The notes below the pieces were generated by a model. That model ran no database searches, had not been told where the DNA came from, and saw nothing but the letters and a program-made list of their open reading frames with translations. Positions 50,820 through 59,902 of a DNA stretch of 64,000 bases are shown piece by piece. Positions within the stretch are counted from its first letter, which is position 1, and every line of letters starts with the position of its first letter. Origin of the DNA: Clostridium bornimense (GTDB lineage: Bacteria > Bacillota > Clostridia > Clostridiales > Clostridiaceae). A program made the translations under genes and the position numbers. Location of the stretch: assembly GCF_000577895.1 (NCBI RefSeq), contig NZ_HG917868.1, positions 558,001-622,000 on the forward strand, given 5' to 3'.

Positions 50820-52721
50820 TTATCTAAAACTATTATATGAAGCATCTGATGGCATTCTTAAATCTCCTCTTGGAGATAAAGAAACAGTACCAACTTTTGG
50901 TCCATCTGGTAATGCGGAACGCTTAAATTGTTGTGTAAAGAAACGAGTTATAAATTTATCTAACCATTTATCTATAGTTTCTTCATCATAGTCATTTTTA
51001 AAGGCTTCTTTAGCTAAGAAACTTATTTTATCTTTTTCAGCGCCACTTCTTATAAAGTGATATAGGAAGAAGTCGTGTAGTTCATAAGGCCCAACAACAT
51101 CTTCAGTTTTTTGAACTATATCACCATTCTTACCTTTTGGTAATAATTCTGGAGATATAGGAGTATCTAATATATCTAATAATACCGCTTTAGATTCTTC
51201 ATCCATTTTATGAGTAGCTACATATCTAACTAAATATTTAACTAAAGTTTTAGGAATTGATCCATTAACACCATACATAGACATATGATCTCCATTATAT
51301 GTACACCATCCAAGAGCTAACTCTGAAAGGTCTCCAGTTCCAATTAATAAACCGCCTTCCTTGTTTGCTATGTCCATAAGAATTTGAGTTCTTTCTCTTG
51401 CTTGAACATTTTCATAGGTAACATCGTGAATATCTTTATCATGACCGATATCTTTGAAATGTTGAAGGGAAGCTTCAACGATATTTATTTCCCTAAAGTC
51501 ACAATTAAGTAGTTTACAAAGATCTACGGCATTATTATAAGTTCTATCAGTAGTACCGAAACCTGGCATTGTGATTGTAACAATATTTTTTCTATCCATT
51601 CCAAGCATATCAAAAGTTCTTATAACTACTAGTAATGCTAAAGTAGAATCTAGACCACCAGAAATTCCAATGACAGCTTTTTTTGATTTTGTATGTTCAA
51701 ATCTTTTGGCTAGAGCAGAAGATTGAATAGCAAATATTTCTTCACAACGTTCTTCAATTTCTTTAGGATTGCTTGGTACAAATGGATGTTTATCTACAAA
51801 TCTATTAAATGTTTTAAAATTAAGAGATTTAAAGCCGATTTCAATTTCTCTAAATTTAGGTACATTTTTTAATGTGTTGGTAAAAGAAGAATTTTTCATT
51901 CTTTCAAAAGTAAGCTTTTCAATGTCTATACAAGAAGTTATAAGTTGACTTTCTCTTGAGAATCTTTCGCCAGAAGCTAAAATTCCTCCATTTTCAGCGA
52001 TAAGTAAGTCTCCACTGAAAAGTAAGTCTGTAGTAGATTCATGAACACCAGCAGATGAATATATGTAAGAGCTTAAAGTTCTTGCACTTTGATTTTTAAT
52101 AAGGTCTTTTCTATAAGAAGCTTTTCCTACAATTTCATTTGATGCAGATAAATTTCCTATAATATTAGCACCGGCAATAGATGCATAAGAACTAGGTGGT
52201 ATTGCAACCCAAAGATCTTCGCAAATTTCTATAAAGAAGTTAATATTATTATCTTTAAAAATTAAATCTACACCAAAAGGAATGTTCTTTTGGAAAGAAA
52301 GATCTATATAAGAGTCTCTAATATCGATACCTTCTGCAAACCATCTTTTTTCATAAAACTCTGAGTAGTTTGGAAGAAAACTCTTAGGTACTATTCCAAG
52401 AATCTTACCATTAAAAATACTGACACCACAGTTATATAGTTTATCTTTAACTAATATAGGAGCACCAACTACTATAACAATATCTTTATTTTTAGAATAG
52501 TTACATAATTTATCTAAGTATATTTCACTAGTTTTTATAAGAGAAAAGTTAAGAAATAAATCTGCACAAGTATAAGAAGTAAGGGAAAGTTCAGGGAAAA
52601 CAATAAACTTAACATCTTCTTCTACAGCTTTATCAATTAAATCGATTATTTGATTATAATTATATTCAACATCAGCTACAGTTACTTTAGGAGAAGCAGC
52701 TGATACTTTTACAAAGTTCAT
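50820..52721 (-). CDS. nadE: Glutamine-dependent NAD+ synthetase
   Basis: Last step of NAD synthesis, amidating deamido-NAD with ammonia from glutamine; 633 aa, the long two-domain form. The N-terminal nitrilase-type glutaminase shows the Glu-Lys-Cys triad: FPELSLTSY, VPKSFLPNYSEFYEKRWF, and IEICEDLWVAIPP. The synthetase domain has the PP-loop ISGGLDSTLALL and GTGDLSELALGWCTY. ATG at 52721 is preceded on the - strand by ATAAGGAGTG. It is a single gene, divergent from the GT4 gene and convergent with cca. Confidence 0.97.
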   Translation of the reverse strand: MNFVKVSAASPKVTVADVEYNYNQIIDLIDKAVEEDVKFIVFPELSLTSYTCADLFLNFSLIKTSEIYLDKLCNYSKNKDIVIVVGAPILVKDKLYNCGVSIFNGKILGIVPKSFLPNYSEFYEKRWFAEGIDIRDSYIDLSFQKNIPFGVDLIFKDNNINFFIEICEDLWVAIPPSSYASIAGANIIGNLSASNEIVGKASYRKDLIKNQSARTLSSYIYSSAGVHESTTDLLFSGDLLIAENGGILASGERFSRESQLITSCIDIEKLTFERMKNSSFTNTLKNVPKFREIEIGFKSLNFKTFNRFVDKHPFVPSNPKEIEERCEEIFAIQSSALAKRFEHTKSKKAVIGISGGLDSTLALLVVIRTFDMLGMDRKNIVTITMPGFGTTDRTYNNAVDLCKLLNCDFREINIVEASLQHFKDIGHDKDIHDVTYENVQARERTQILMDIANKEGGLLIGTGDLSELALGWCTYNGDHMSMYGVNGSIPKTLVKYLVRYVATHKMDEESKAVLLDILDTPISPELLPKGKNGDIVQKTEDVVGPYELHDFFLYHFIRSGAEKDKISFLAKEAFKNDYDEETIDKWLDKFITRFFTQQFKRSALPDGPKVGTVSLSPRGDLRMPSDASYNSFR

Positions 52722-52836
52722 TTTATCACTCCTTATGATTAATCATTTTTAGTATTTATCTAATTATATAAACTATAACATATTATAAAGAATAAATATA
52801 ATTCACTATGTGGTTTTTTTTTATAAATATTTATAT

Positions 52837-52842
52837 TATAAT
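52837..52842 (+). promoter_or_regulatory. Probable -10 of the GT4 gene
   Basis: TATAAT 53 bp upstream of the start codon, in the intergenic region shared with nadE. The -35 is only a T-run. Confidence 0.35.
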
Positions 52843-52894
52843 AAAAGAGGGGATAATTACCAAATTTTTACAATAGTAATAAGGGGGAGAAAAA

Positions 52895-54463
52895 ATGAAA
52901 ATATTGATGTTAACTTGGGAGTACCCACCTAAAGCTAAAGGGGAATTAGCAGATTATGTATATAATTTATCAAAAGAACTTACTATATTAGGACACGAGG
53001 TGGATGTTATTACTTTAGAAGAGGGAGTATCACCTGTATATGAAGATATTGAGGGGGTAAAGGTACATAGAGTAACTCCTTGTAATATAGCTACTGAAGA
53101 TTTTACAAAATGGATAATGCACTTAAATTTCTCTATGATAGAAGAAGGAACAAGACTTATAAATAGAGAAGGAAATTTCGATATAATTCACTGTCATGAT
53201 TGGAATACTTCCTATGCAGCAAAGGTATTAAAGTGGAGTCATAGTATACCGCTTATATCTACAATGCATGGTACAGAAGTAGGAAGAAGTAATGGAATAA
53301 AAAATGAAATTCAAAGATATATAGCTTCTGTAGAATGGCTATTAACATATGAATCATCTAAGATAATAGCCTGTGATAATTATATGGAAGAGGAAATACA
53401 AAGACTATTTTCATTACCAATGGGAAAGGTTACAGTTATTCCTAAGGGAATAAGAATTAATTCTAATGTTAATATATTTGATAAAAAATCTTTTAAAAAT
53501 AGATTTGCTAGAGAAGATGAAAAAATAGTTCTCTTTGTAGGAAATCTTGATTATGATAAAGGAGTTTCATTACTTATAGAGGCTGCCAGAATGATATTAA
53601 ATGAAAGATGGGATGTTAAATTTGTTGTAGTTGGAACTGGAGATAGTAGTGAAGAATTAAAATCTATATGTAAAAGAAATAATATAGAAAATAAAGTTCT
53701 ATTTACAGGAGCATTAAGTGATGAAGATGTAGAAAAGTTATATAATATTGCTGATGTAACAGTATTTCCAGGGGCATATAAACCGTTTGGTAAAGAAACT
53801 ATTGAAGCTATGGCAGCAGGATGTCCAGTTATAGTGGCTGATACAGAAAAAGTTGTAGATCCAATTATTCATAAAGTTAATGGATTGAAGATGTTAAAAG
53901 GAAATCCAGAAAGTTTAAAGGATAATATTAACATAGCCATTAATGATCTTCCATTAAGACCAATTCTTATTGAGAATGCGAAGGAAATGTTGAAATCTAG
54001 ATATTGTTGGAAGTCAGTAGCTAAAGAAGTAGAGTCTAGATACAAAGATATTCTAGAGGAAGTGAAAGGTACTAGTTGGAGTAGAGAAAAAGTGGAAGAA
54101 GTTTCTGAAAGTGAAGTAGAAGCTAAAAATGTTATCGAAAAAAATAAAGAAATTAACAAAGTTGAAGTTGATAAAATAGAAGAGAAAGAAGCAGAAATTA
54201 ATATTGAAAATAAAATAGAAGAAGAAAGCGTAAAAAAAACTATTGAAACAGTAGCAAAAGAAGAATCTAAAACTATAGAAAAGGAAGAAAAAAAATCTAC
54301 TAATACAGAAACAAAAAGCACTACAACAAGAGGAAGAAAACCAAGAAAAACAACTACAAAAAAAACTACGGCTATAAAAGCAAAAAAAGTAGAAGAAGTA
54401 GTAGATAAAAATAAAGATGAAAAAGAAGAAGCTGTAATAACAGAGATAGAGTTAAAGGAATAA
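52895..54463 (+). CDS. GT4 glycosyltransferase with long charged C-terminal tail
   Basis: A 522-residue protein. Residues 1-390 are a GT-B glycosyltransferase resembling glycogen/starch synthase and other GT4 enzymes: MLTWEYPPKAKGELADYVYNL, DIIHCHDWNTSYAA, the sugar-nucleotide loop LFVGNLDYDKGVSLLIEA, and the C-terminal FPGAYKPFGKETIEAMAAGCPVI with the Glu-x7-Glu-type motif. Residues from about 390 to the end are a low-complexity Glu/Lys-rich tail ending in basic, Thr-rich TRGRKPRKTTTKKTT, similar to an AT-hook. The tail is unlikely to be part of the catalytic fold. The sugar substrate is unknown. It is preceded by AAGGGGGAG. Confidence 0.8.
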   Translation: MKILMLTWEYPPKAKGELADYVYNLSKELTILGHEVDVITLEEGVSPVYEDIEGVKVHRVTPCNIATEDFTKWIMHLNFSMIEEGTRLINREGNFDIIHCHDWNTSYAAKVLKWSHSIPLISTMHGTEVGRSNGIKNEIQRYIASVEWLLTYESSKIIACDNYMEEEIQRLFSLPMGKVTVIPKGIRINSNVNIFDKKSFKNRFAREDEKIVLFVGNLDYDKGVSLLIEAARMILNERWDVKFVVVGTGDSSEELKSICKRNNIENKVLFTGALSDEDVEKLYNIADVTVFPGAYKPFGKETIEAMAAGCPVIVADTEKVVDPIIHKVNGLKMLKGNPESLKDNINIAINDLPLRPILIENAKEMLKSRYCWKSVAKEVESRYKDILEEVKGTSWSREKVEEVSESEVEAKNVIEKNKEINKVEVDKIEEKEAEINIENKIEEESVKKTIETVAKEESKTIEKEEKKSTNTETKSTTTRGRKPRKTTTKKTTAIKAKKVEEVVDKNKDEKEEAVITEIELKE

Positions 54464-54467
54464 TAGA

Positions 54468-54515
54468 GAAGGAGCTGAGGCGCAATAAATAGACATTGTG
54501 CTTCGCTCCTTTTTA
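54468..54515 (+). terminator. Terminator after the GT4 gene
   Basis: AAGGAGC...GCGCAAT pairs with ATTGTGC...GCTCCTT (two-part stem), followed by T5. Confidence 0.85.
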
Positions 54516-54601
54516 TGGTGAAAAGATTTCCGTTTTTTTCATATACAAAACTGTTATACTTAAGTGTTGTTATTAAATAAAATAAATGTATGTTAAAAAA
54601 T

Positions 54602-55474
54602 TTATTTTGGGTTTTGTTTGCATAAAACAGTAACCCATTCATTAGATATAGATTTATCTATAATAGTCAAATTAAGATCAGATAGTCCTTTTAACACATC
54701 TTCATAGCTCCAAGTAACAAGACCTGAAATTAGTAGAGTACCATTATCTTTTAAAGTATTATAAATAAAATCTTTAAACATAAGGGTTTCTTCTCCACCT
54801 ATATTAATAATAACAAAATCAAATTTTTCATCGAATTTTATTTCATCATCAAGGGCATTTCCAACAGCAACTTCGATATTACTTATTGAATTTAATGAAG
54901 CATTATATTCTATTTCTGCAGATACATCTCTTATGTCTAAAGCTATAATTTTAGATGCATCTTTTTTTGCAGAGGCAAGAGAAAGTATTCCTGAACCAGT
55001 TCCAATGTCTAGTACTGATTTATTTTTTAAGTCGCTTTTAAGAATATATCTTAAACAATCTTGAGTAGTCTCATGAAGACCTGTTCCAAAAGCACCTTGT
55101 GGTATAAAATAAATTTTTTCTAGTGATGAGTCGTCAATATTATCATCAGGAGAGCAAATTATATATCCATTATGTAAGTCTAACGGTTCAAAGGTGTTAT
55201 CGAAATTACTAGTATCAACATCTTCTATTGATAAAGTGTAGTTTGGTAATATTTTAGATAATAGATTTGTCATATTATCTAAGTCCTCATCATTTTCAAT
55301 AATAATATTTAAATTAAAAATGGAATCTTCATCTTCTACATATCCGTAGCCATACTCTGTTGTAGTGACTTGAAAAGGTTGATCATAGTAAATATTATAA
55401 ATATCATGTATATTTAAAACTTCAATTATATTATCTAAATTTTTATTTGCAACTTCTAATATTATTTTTTTCAT
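54602..55474 (-). CDS. PrmA-like class I methyltransferase
   Basis: A 290-residue SAM-dependent methyltransferase organised like ribosomal protein L11 methyltransferase: a small N-terminal substrate-recognition domain, then the Rossmann domain with SVLDIGTGSGILSLASAKK, the acidic end of strand 2 (IALDIRD) and FDFVIINIGGEET. The PrmA signature loop is altered: AFGTGLHETT instead of GTGTHPTT, and NIGGEE instead of the usual NI(L/V)AxxL. It may be a paralogue with another protein substrate rather than the housekeeping PrmA, normally encoded near dnaJ. The - strand ATG is preceded by AAGGAGGATC. Confidence 0.7.
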   Translation of the reverse strand: MKKIILEVANKNLDNIIEVLNIHDIYNIYYDQPFQVTTTEYGYGYVEDEDSIFNLNIIIENDEDLDNMTNLLSKILPNYTLSIEDVDTSNFDNTFEPLDLHNGYIICSPDDNIDDSSLEKIYFIPQGAFGTGLHETTQDCLRYILKSDLKNKSVLDIGTGSGILSLASAKKDASKIIALDIRDVSAEIEYNASLNSISNIEVAVGNALDDEIKFDEKFDFVIINIGGEETLMFKDFIYNTLKDNGTLLISGLVTWSYEDVLKGLSDLNLTIIDKSISNEWVTVLCKQNPK

Positions 55475-55551
55475 AAGATCCTCCTTGTAATTCTTTAATA
55501 TAATAATAACAATTTGGTCTTTAATAATAAAGAAACAATTTAAATTTATGA

Positions 55552-55557
55552 TATAAT
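55552..55557 (+). promoter_or_regulatory. Extended -10 promoter of rapZ-yvcK-whiA
   Basis: TGATATAAT (extended -10) lies 35 bp before the rapZ start. No convincing -35. Confidence 0.5.
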
Positions 55558-55591
55558 ATATTAAAAGAAAAGTTAAGGGGGCAAGTTTTAG

Positions 55592-56479
55592 ATGAGATTT
55601 GTAATAGTTACAGGGTTATCAGGAGCCGGGAAGACACAGGCTATACGAAGTTTAGAGGACATAGGATATTTTTGTGTAGATAACTTACCTCCAACATTAA
55701 TACCTAAATTTGCTGAAGCATGTTTTCAATCAGATGTAAAAATAGAAAAAATAGCACTTGTTATAGATATTAGAGGTGGCTTATTCTTTGATGATTTATT
55801 TGAAAGTTTAAATTATCTTCAAAGTGAAAATTACGGATATGAGATATTATATTTAGAAGCTTCTGATGAAGTTCTTATTAAGAGATATAAAGAATCTAGA
55901 AGAAAACATCCATTATCACCAGAAGGAAGAGTGTTAGATGGAATTTTATTAGAAAAAACTAAATTAAAGGCTGTAAGAGATATTTCTAATAATATAATAG
56001 ACACTACAACTCTTTCAGCAAGAGAATTAAGAGAAGATATTGAAAAGATATATGTAGAAGAAGGACAACTAGAAAGCAGACTATCTATAAGCATATTATC
56101 TTTTGGATTTAAGTATGGAATACCAGTAGATTCAGATTTAGTAATGGATGTTAGGTTTTTACCAAATCCTTTTTATATAAAAGAGCTTAAACCTAACTCA
56201 GGAAAAGATAATGATGTTAGAGACTATGTTTTTAGTTTTAAACAAACAACAGATTTTGTAGATAAATATGAAGATTTATTAGAATTTTTAATTCCTAATT
56301 ATTTAAGGGAAGGTAAAAAGCAACTTATTGTATCTATAGGATGTACTGGTGGAAGACATAGATCTGTAGCTATAGCAGAGGAACTTTATAAAAGGTTATC
56401 TGAAAGTGGTCATAGAGTTAATATTTATCATAGAGATATTAATGAGGATATTAATAGAAAAGGTGAAAAGAAACTATGA
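55592..56479 (+). CDS. rapZ: RapZ/YvcJ-family nucleotide-binding protein
   Basis: P-loop protein of 295 aa. Walker A is [14 protein letters not shown]; the Walker B-like region is ALVIDIRGG. The C-terminal domain shows the conserved [17 protein letters not shown]. In Enterobacteria RapZ is an RNA-binding adaptor in glucosamine-6-phosphate control; in Bacillus YvcJ hydrolyses GTP and affects competence. It is the first gene of the conserved Firmicute trio rapZ-yvcK-whiA and overlaps yvcK by 4 bp. Confidence 0.95.
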   Translation: MRFVIVTGLSGAGKTQAIRSLEDIGYFCVDNLPPTLIPKFAEACFQSDVKIEKIALVIDIRGGLFFDDLFESLNYLQSENYGYEILYLEASDEVLIKRYKESRRKHPLSPEGRVLDGILLEKTKLKAVRDISNNIIDTTTLSARELREDIEKIYVEEGQLESRLSISILSFGFKYGIPVDSDLVMDVRFLPNPFYIKELKPNSGKDNDVRDYVFSFKQTTDFVDKYEDLLEFLIPNYLREGKKQLIVSIGCTGGRHRSVAIAEELYKRLSESGHRVNIYHRDINEDINRKGEKKL

Positions 56480-57822
56480 AAATCTTAGATTGGTTAAGGC
56501 CTGGAATCAAAGTTAAGAGATTTATAATGTTAGCAGTTATGGGAATGCTTTTTATAACATTTGCTTTAGCTGAAATATTAGTGAAATCTAGAGAATATGA
56601 AATTAAATACACCTTATTTTATTTATTTATAATTGTTACTGGAGCATTTATAATATATATAGCAGCAACAAGATTAATGGAATCTATGATAGTGCTTATT
56701 AATAAAGGATATCTTAATGTTCATATAAATTCACGTAGATTAGGAAACCTTATATATGAGAAGAGATTATTAGTAAAAGGGCCTAAGATAGTAGTTATTG
56801 GTGGAGGAACAGGACTTTCTACTATGCTTAGAGGTCTTAAACAATATACTAGTAATATAACAGCCATTGTAACTGTTGCTGATGATGGTGGAGGCTCAGG
56901 AGATTTAAGAGAGGATTTAGGAATACTTCCTCCAGGAGATATACGAAATTGTATATTAGCACTTTCAGATACAGAACCTCTAATGGAAGAGTTGTTACAG
57001 TATAGGTTTCCAGATGGAAGATTAAAAAATCAAAGCTTTGGGAATCTTTTTTTAGCAGCTATGGATGGAATATCAACTAATTTTGAGGAAGCTGTAAAAA
57101 ACATGAGCGAAGTTTTAGCTGTAACAGGAAAGGTTATACCTGTTACTTTAGATAATATGAAATTAAAGGCAACATTAAAAGATGGTACAGTAGTTCGTGG
57201 AGAGTCTAATATACCAATAGAAGCTTCTAATAGAAAATCTCCAATAGACAAATTAGAGATAGAACCTAAAGATGCAAAAGCATTAGATGAGGCATTAGAT
57301 GCTATAATGAATGCAGATGCTATAATACTAGGACCTGGAAGCTTGTATACATCTGTACTTCCAAATCTTTTAGTAGAAGAAGTAAAAGAAGCATTAAATA
57401 AGACACCGGCACTTATAACTTACGTTTCTAACGTTATGACACAACCTGGTGAAACTGATGGATTTAAGGTTTCAGATCATTTAGAAGTGATAAATAATCA
57501 TATAGGTACTAATATAATAGATTATGTTATCGTTAATGATGAAGAAATCAGTGAGGACCTTAAGAAAAAATACCTAGATGAAAATTCTATACCAGTAGAA
57601 ATAGATGAAGATAAAATTGATGAATTAGACGTTGAGGTAGTAAAGGCAAACTTACTTGCTATAAACAAAAATGGTTTTGTAAGACATAATTCCGATGTAT
57701 TAGCATCAGTTATTATAGAAATTATAATGGATAAGAAGTTATTTTATGATAAAAAGAAGATAATAGAATATTTCTACTTATCCGAGCGTTTGAAAGAGAA
57801 TAAAAATAAAAAGGAGCAGTAA
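56476..57822 (+). CDS. yvcK: YvcK/CofD-like gluconeogenesis factor
   Basis: A 448-residue protein with two N-terminal membrane helices (about residues 15-33 and 43-68) before the CofD-like Rossmann domain: [39 protein letters not shown] and [13 protein letters not shown]. In Bacillus YvcK binds UDP-sugars and is needed for wall synthesis on gluconeogenic carbon. The membrane helices are a longer clostridial version of the protein. Translationally coupled to rapZ. Confidence 0.94.
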   Translation: MKILDWLRPGIKVKRFIMLAVMGMLFITFALAEILVKSREYEIKYTLFYLFIIVTGAFIIYIAATRLMESMIVLINKGYLNVHINSRRLGNLIYEKRLLVKGPKIVVIGGGTGLSTMLRGLKQYTSNITAIVTVADDGGGSGDLREDLGILPPGDIRNCILALSDTEPLMEELLQYRFPDGRLKNQSFGNLFLAAMDGISTNFEEAVKNMSEVLAVTGKVIPVTLDNMKLKATLKDGTVVRGESNIPIEASNRKSPIDKLEIEPKDAKALDEALDAIMNADAIILGPGSLYTSVLPNLLVEEVKEALNKTPALITYVSNVMTQPGETDGFKVSDHLEVINNHIGTNIIDYVIVNDEEISEDLKKKYLDENSIPVEIDEDKIDELDVEVVKANLLAINKNGFVRHNSDVLASVIIEIIMDKKLFYDKKKIIEYFYLSERLKENKNKKEQ

Positions 57823-57827
57823 TTTAA

Positions 57828-58781
57828 ATGTCATTTTCAGCAAAGGTAAAAAGTGAGATATGTAGAGTAGCGGAGTATCCTAGAGAAGAGTCCTTAGCTA
57901 TTATATCAGCAATAATGAAAGTTAGTGGAACTCTTATGCTAGGTTCTCATAAGTCATTCTCTTTTAGAGTATCTACAGAAAATCCTGCCATAGCAAGACT
58001 TTTATTTAAGTTGTTAAAGGAAAGCTTTGGAATTCACTCTAAATTAATGGTTAAGAAGAGTAATTCACTGAAGAAAAATAATATATATATGGTAGTAATT
58101 GACGAAAAAATGGGAGCAAAGGATTTACTTTTAGAAGTAGGGGTAATGATAGAGTGTGATGGTATAATTACTTTAAATTATAGTATACCTGAATTTGTAC
58201 TGAAAGATGATAATATAAAAAGAGCATATATAAAAGGAGCATTTTTAGGTGGGGGAAGTATATCAAATCCAGAAAAGACATATCATTTAGAATTTGTAAC
58301 TCACAATGTTGACTATGCAAAAGAATTATCAGCATTAATAAATAAGTATGGTATAAATTCTAAAGTTATTCAAAGGAAATCAAGTTATATTATCTATATA
58401 AAAGAAGGGGAACAAATAGTAGATTTGCTAAACATTGTCGGTGCTCATTCATCATTATTATTCTTTGAAAATATAAGAATAATGAAGGAAATGAGAAATA
58501 ACGTAAATCGCTTAGTTAACTGCGAAACAGCTAACTTATCAAAGACTGTTAATGCTGCAGTAAGACAAATAGAAAGTATAAAACTTATTTCTAGTACAAT
58601 TGGATTAAATAGATTACCTAAAAATTTAAGAGATATCGCAGAGCTTAGATTATCATATCCTGATGAATCACTGAAAGACTTAGGAGAAATGCTGAATCCA
58701 CCAGTTGGAAAATCAGGAGTCAATCATAGGCTAAGAAGAATTGAAAAAATTGCTTCTGAGATAAGAAATGAACAATATTAA
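57828..58781 (+). CDS. whiA: DNA-binding protein WhiA
   Basis: A 317-residue protein: an N-terminal LAGLIDADG homing-endonuclease-like fold (AYIKGAFLGGGSISNPEKTYHLEF is the second such motif) and a C-terminal helix-turn-helix (LSYPDESLKDLGEMLNPPVGKSGVNHRLRRIEKIA). WhiA controls sporulation in Streptomyces and affects division and chromosome segregation in Bacillus. It is the last gene of the trio, 5 bp after yvcK, and ends at a strong terminator. Accessory DNA begins after it. Confidence 0.96.
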   Translation: MSFSAKVKSEICRVAEYPREESLAIISAIMKVSGTLMLGSHKSFSFRVSTENPAIARLLFKLLKESFGIHSKLMVKKSNSLKKNNIYMVVIDEKMGAKDLLLEVGVMIECDGIITLNYSIPEFVLKDDNIKRAYIKGAFLGGGSISNPEKTYHLEFVTHNVDYAKELSALINKYGINSKVIQRKSSYIIYIKEGEQIVDLLNIVGAHSSLLFFENIRIMKEMRNNVNRLVNCETANLSKTVNAAVRQIESIKLISSTIGLNRLPKNLRDIAELRLSYPDESLKDLGEMLNPPVGKSGVNHRLRRIEKIASEIRNEQY

Positions 58782-58786
58782 GAAAG

Positions 58787-58816
58787 AGCTCCACCTGTAA
58801 AGGTGGGGCTTTTTTA
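58787..58816 (+). terminator. Terminator after whiA
   Basis: AGCTCCACCT pairs with AGGTGGGGCT around GTAA, followed by T6. Confidence 0.92.
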
Positions 58817-58946
58817 TGTATGTAGACATAAATCAACAATATAAGCAGTTTTAAAGGGGAATTTGTAATAAAATTAGCTAAAGTGATTTACGTAATTTTA
58901 CAAAATGCTGATGTGTACTTATGTATAATAAAGGTAAATGATGTCG

Positions 58947-58970
58947 TGCGGCTATTGCTTAGAAAGGTGA
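58947..58970 (+). pseudogene. Remnant 3' end of a toxin gene
   Basis: The codons read CGYCLER then stop, followed by GTGAAAATT and the immunity-like start. The same joint downstream (63102-63125) reads CGYYLGR-stop at the end of the papain-like toxin tip. Only the last few codons survive here, so a complete toxin tip probably once preceded this immunity-like gene. Confidence 0.6.
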
Positions 58971-58975
58971 AAATT

Positions 58976-59410
58976 ATGAGGTTATTTGAGAAAATAATTA
59001 TAGGGTTTGCTATTTTTATTTTAATTTGTCTTTTTGGTGTAGTTTTATATGGTATGTATATATATAGATATGAAGGAAAAAGACCTTCTGATCAGCCAGA
59101 TACGGAATGGATTTCAGAAGATGGTAGTATTGAGATTTATGTTGATGAAAATCTACATGCTACTGGGTCTATGAATATTAAAGGTACAGAAATTCCGTTT
59201 ATATTTTCAGGTGAAATACGAGGAGAGATAATTGATATTTATGCAATTGAAGCAAAAGGTAGAGAGGGGTTATATCCTGAGGAGAGATATGAAACGTGGA
59301 GGGGAAACTTTAAAAGAAAAGATAAGTTCACAGTGACTGTTGAAAAAACTACTTATTTTGAGGTAGGAGAAAAGATAACATTTTATCGAGTTGATGATGA
59401 AGAAGATTAA
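58976..59410 (+). CDS. Small membrane-anchored protein, probable toxin immunity protein (copy 1)
   Basis: A 144-residue protein with one N-terminal membrane helix (about residues 6-28) and an outward- or inward-facing beta-rich domain containing PDTEWISEDGSIEIYV and YETWRGNFKRKDKFTV. No named family recognised. A close paralogue (147 aa, about nine substitutions plus three extra C-terminal residues) lies at 63131 directly after a papain-like toxin tip, so I infer an immunity function. Copy 1 ends early because a TCA codon in copy 2 corresponds to TAA here. ATG 58976 follows AAAGGTG; longer upstream frames are not conserved. Confidence 0.65.
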   Translation: MRLFEKIIIGFAIFILICLFGVVLYGMYIYRYEGKRPSDQPDTEWISEDGSIEIYVDENLHATGSMNIKGTEIPFIFSGEIRGEIIDIYAIEAKGREGLYPEERYETWRGNFKRKDKFTVTVEKTTYFEVGEKITFYRVDDEED

Positions 59411-59494
59411 TCTAAGTAAGCAGTAAAAGCAAGAGTAAGTTTCTTTTTAAATTTATTAACTAATTAAAGGATGAATATAAATATAAAAGGTGAG

Positions 59495-59537
59495 AAAAGA
59501 GATAGAAGGCGAAGGTTTTCTATCTCTTTTGTTTTTA
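59495..59537 (+). terminator. Terminator after immunity-like copy 1
   Basis: AAAAGAGATAGAA (59495-59507) pairs with TTCTATCTCTTTT (59518-59530), then GTTTTT. The loop contains GGCGAAGGT. Confidence 0.9.
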
Positions 59538-59549
59538 GGAGAACAATCA

Positions 59550-59576
59550 AACAGCGAAGCTGAGCCGTAGGCTGTT
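59550..59576 (+). repeat. Paired GNA-triloop mini-hairpins, copy 1
   Basis: CAGC-GAA-GCTG is followed immediately by AGCC-GTA-GGCT, the whole enclosed by AACAGC and GCTGTT. GC-rich within very AT-rich DNA. Copy 2 at 63706-63727 has GAA in place of GTA in the second loop. Confidence 0.7.
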
Positions 59577-59638
59577 ATAAATGAAAAATATAAGATGAAA
59601 AAAGAAAGTTTTAAATATAGAAGAAGCAAAACACCGTA

Positions 59639-59902
59639 GGTTATACTTATGGAGATATCAGTTGGAAGGATAAGCTAACAGCATATAATGGAAAAGAAAT
59701 AACATATGATGAAATAGAAAATCCATTAACTTATGATGGTTATAAATTCACATGGAAGATAGGAAGACAATTAAAGTCAATAGAAGGCAATAATAAAACA
59801 ATAAGTTATAAGTATAACGATAGTGGAATAAGAACAGAAAAAACAATAAATGGAGTAACAATAAACAGAGTTCTTAGCTTTAGGGGAGCGAAGCGAGACT
59901 AA
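59639..59902 (+). pseudogene. Rhs YD-repeat fragment 1 (5' part, interrupted)
   Basis: Reads GYTYGDISWKDKLTAYNGKE, then YDGYKFTWKIGRQLKSIEGN and YKYNDSGIRTEKTINGVT, which are Rhs/YD repeats leading up to the core. There is no start codon or ribosome binding site, and the 5' end of the rhs gene is missing. At 59861 the frame runs into a non-coding insert and stops at TAA 59900. Rhs reading resumes at 59977. Confidence 0.85.

Noticed and set aside
53869-54642. Long - strand ORF (257 codons) opposite the GT4 tail
   Set aside because: Ser/Phe/Val-rich shadow of the Lys/Glu-rich tail on the + strand, with no homology pattern or ribosome binding site.
58883-58975. N-terminal extension of immunity-like copy 1
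   Set aside because: Not conserved in copy 2; another frame here encodes the toxin stump instead.
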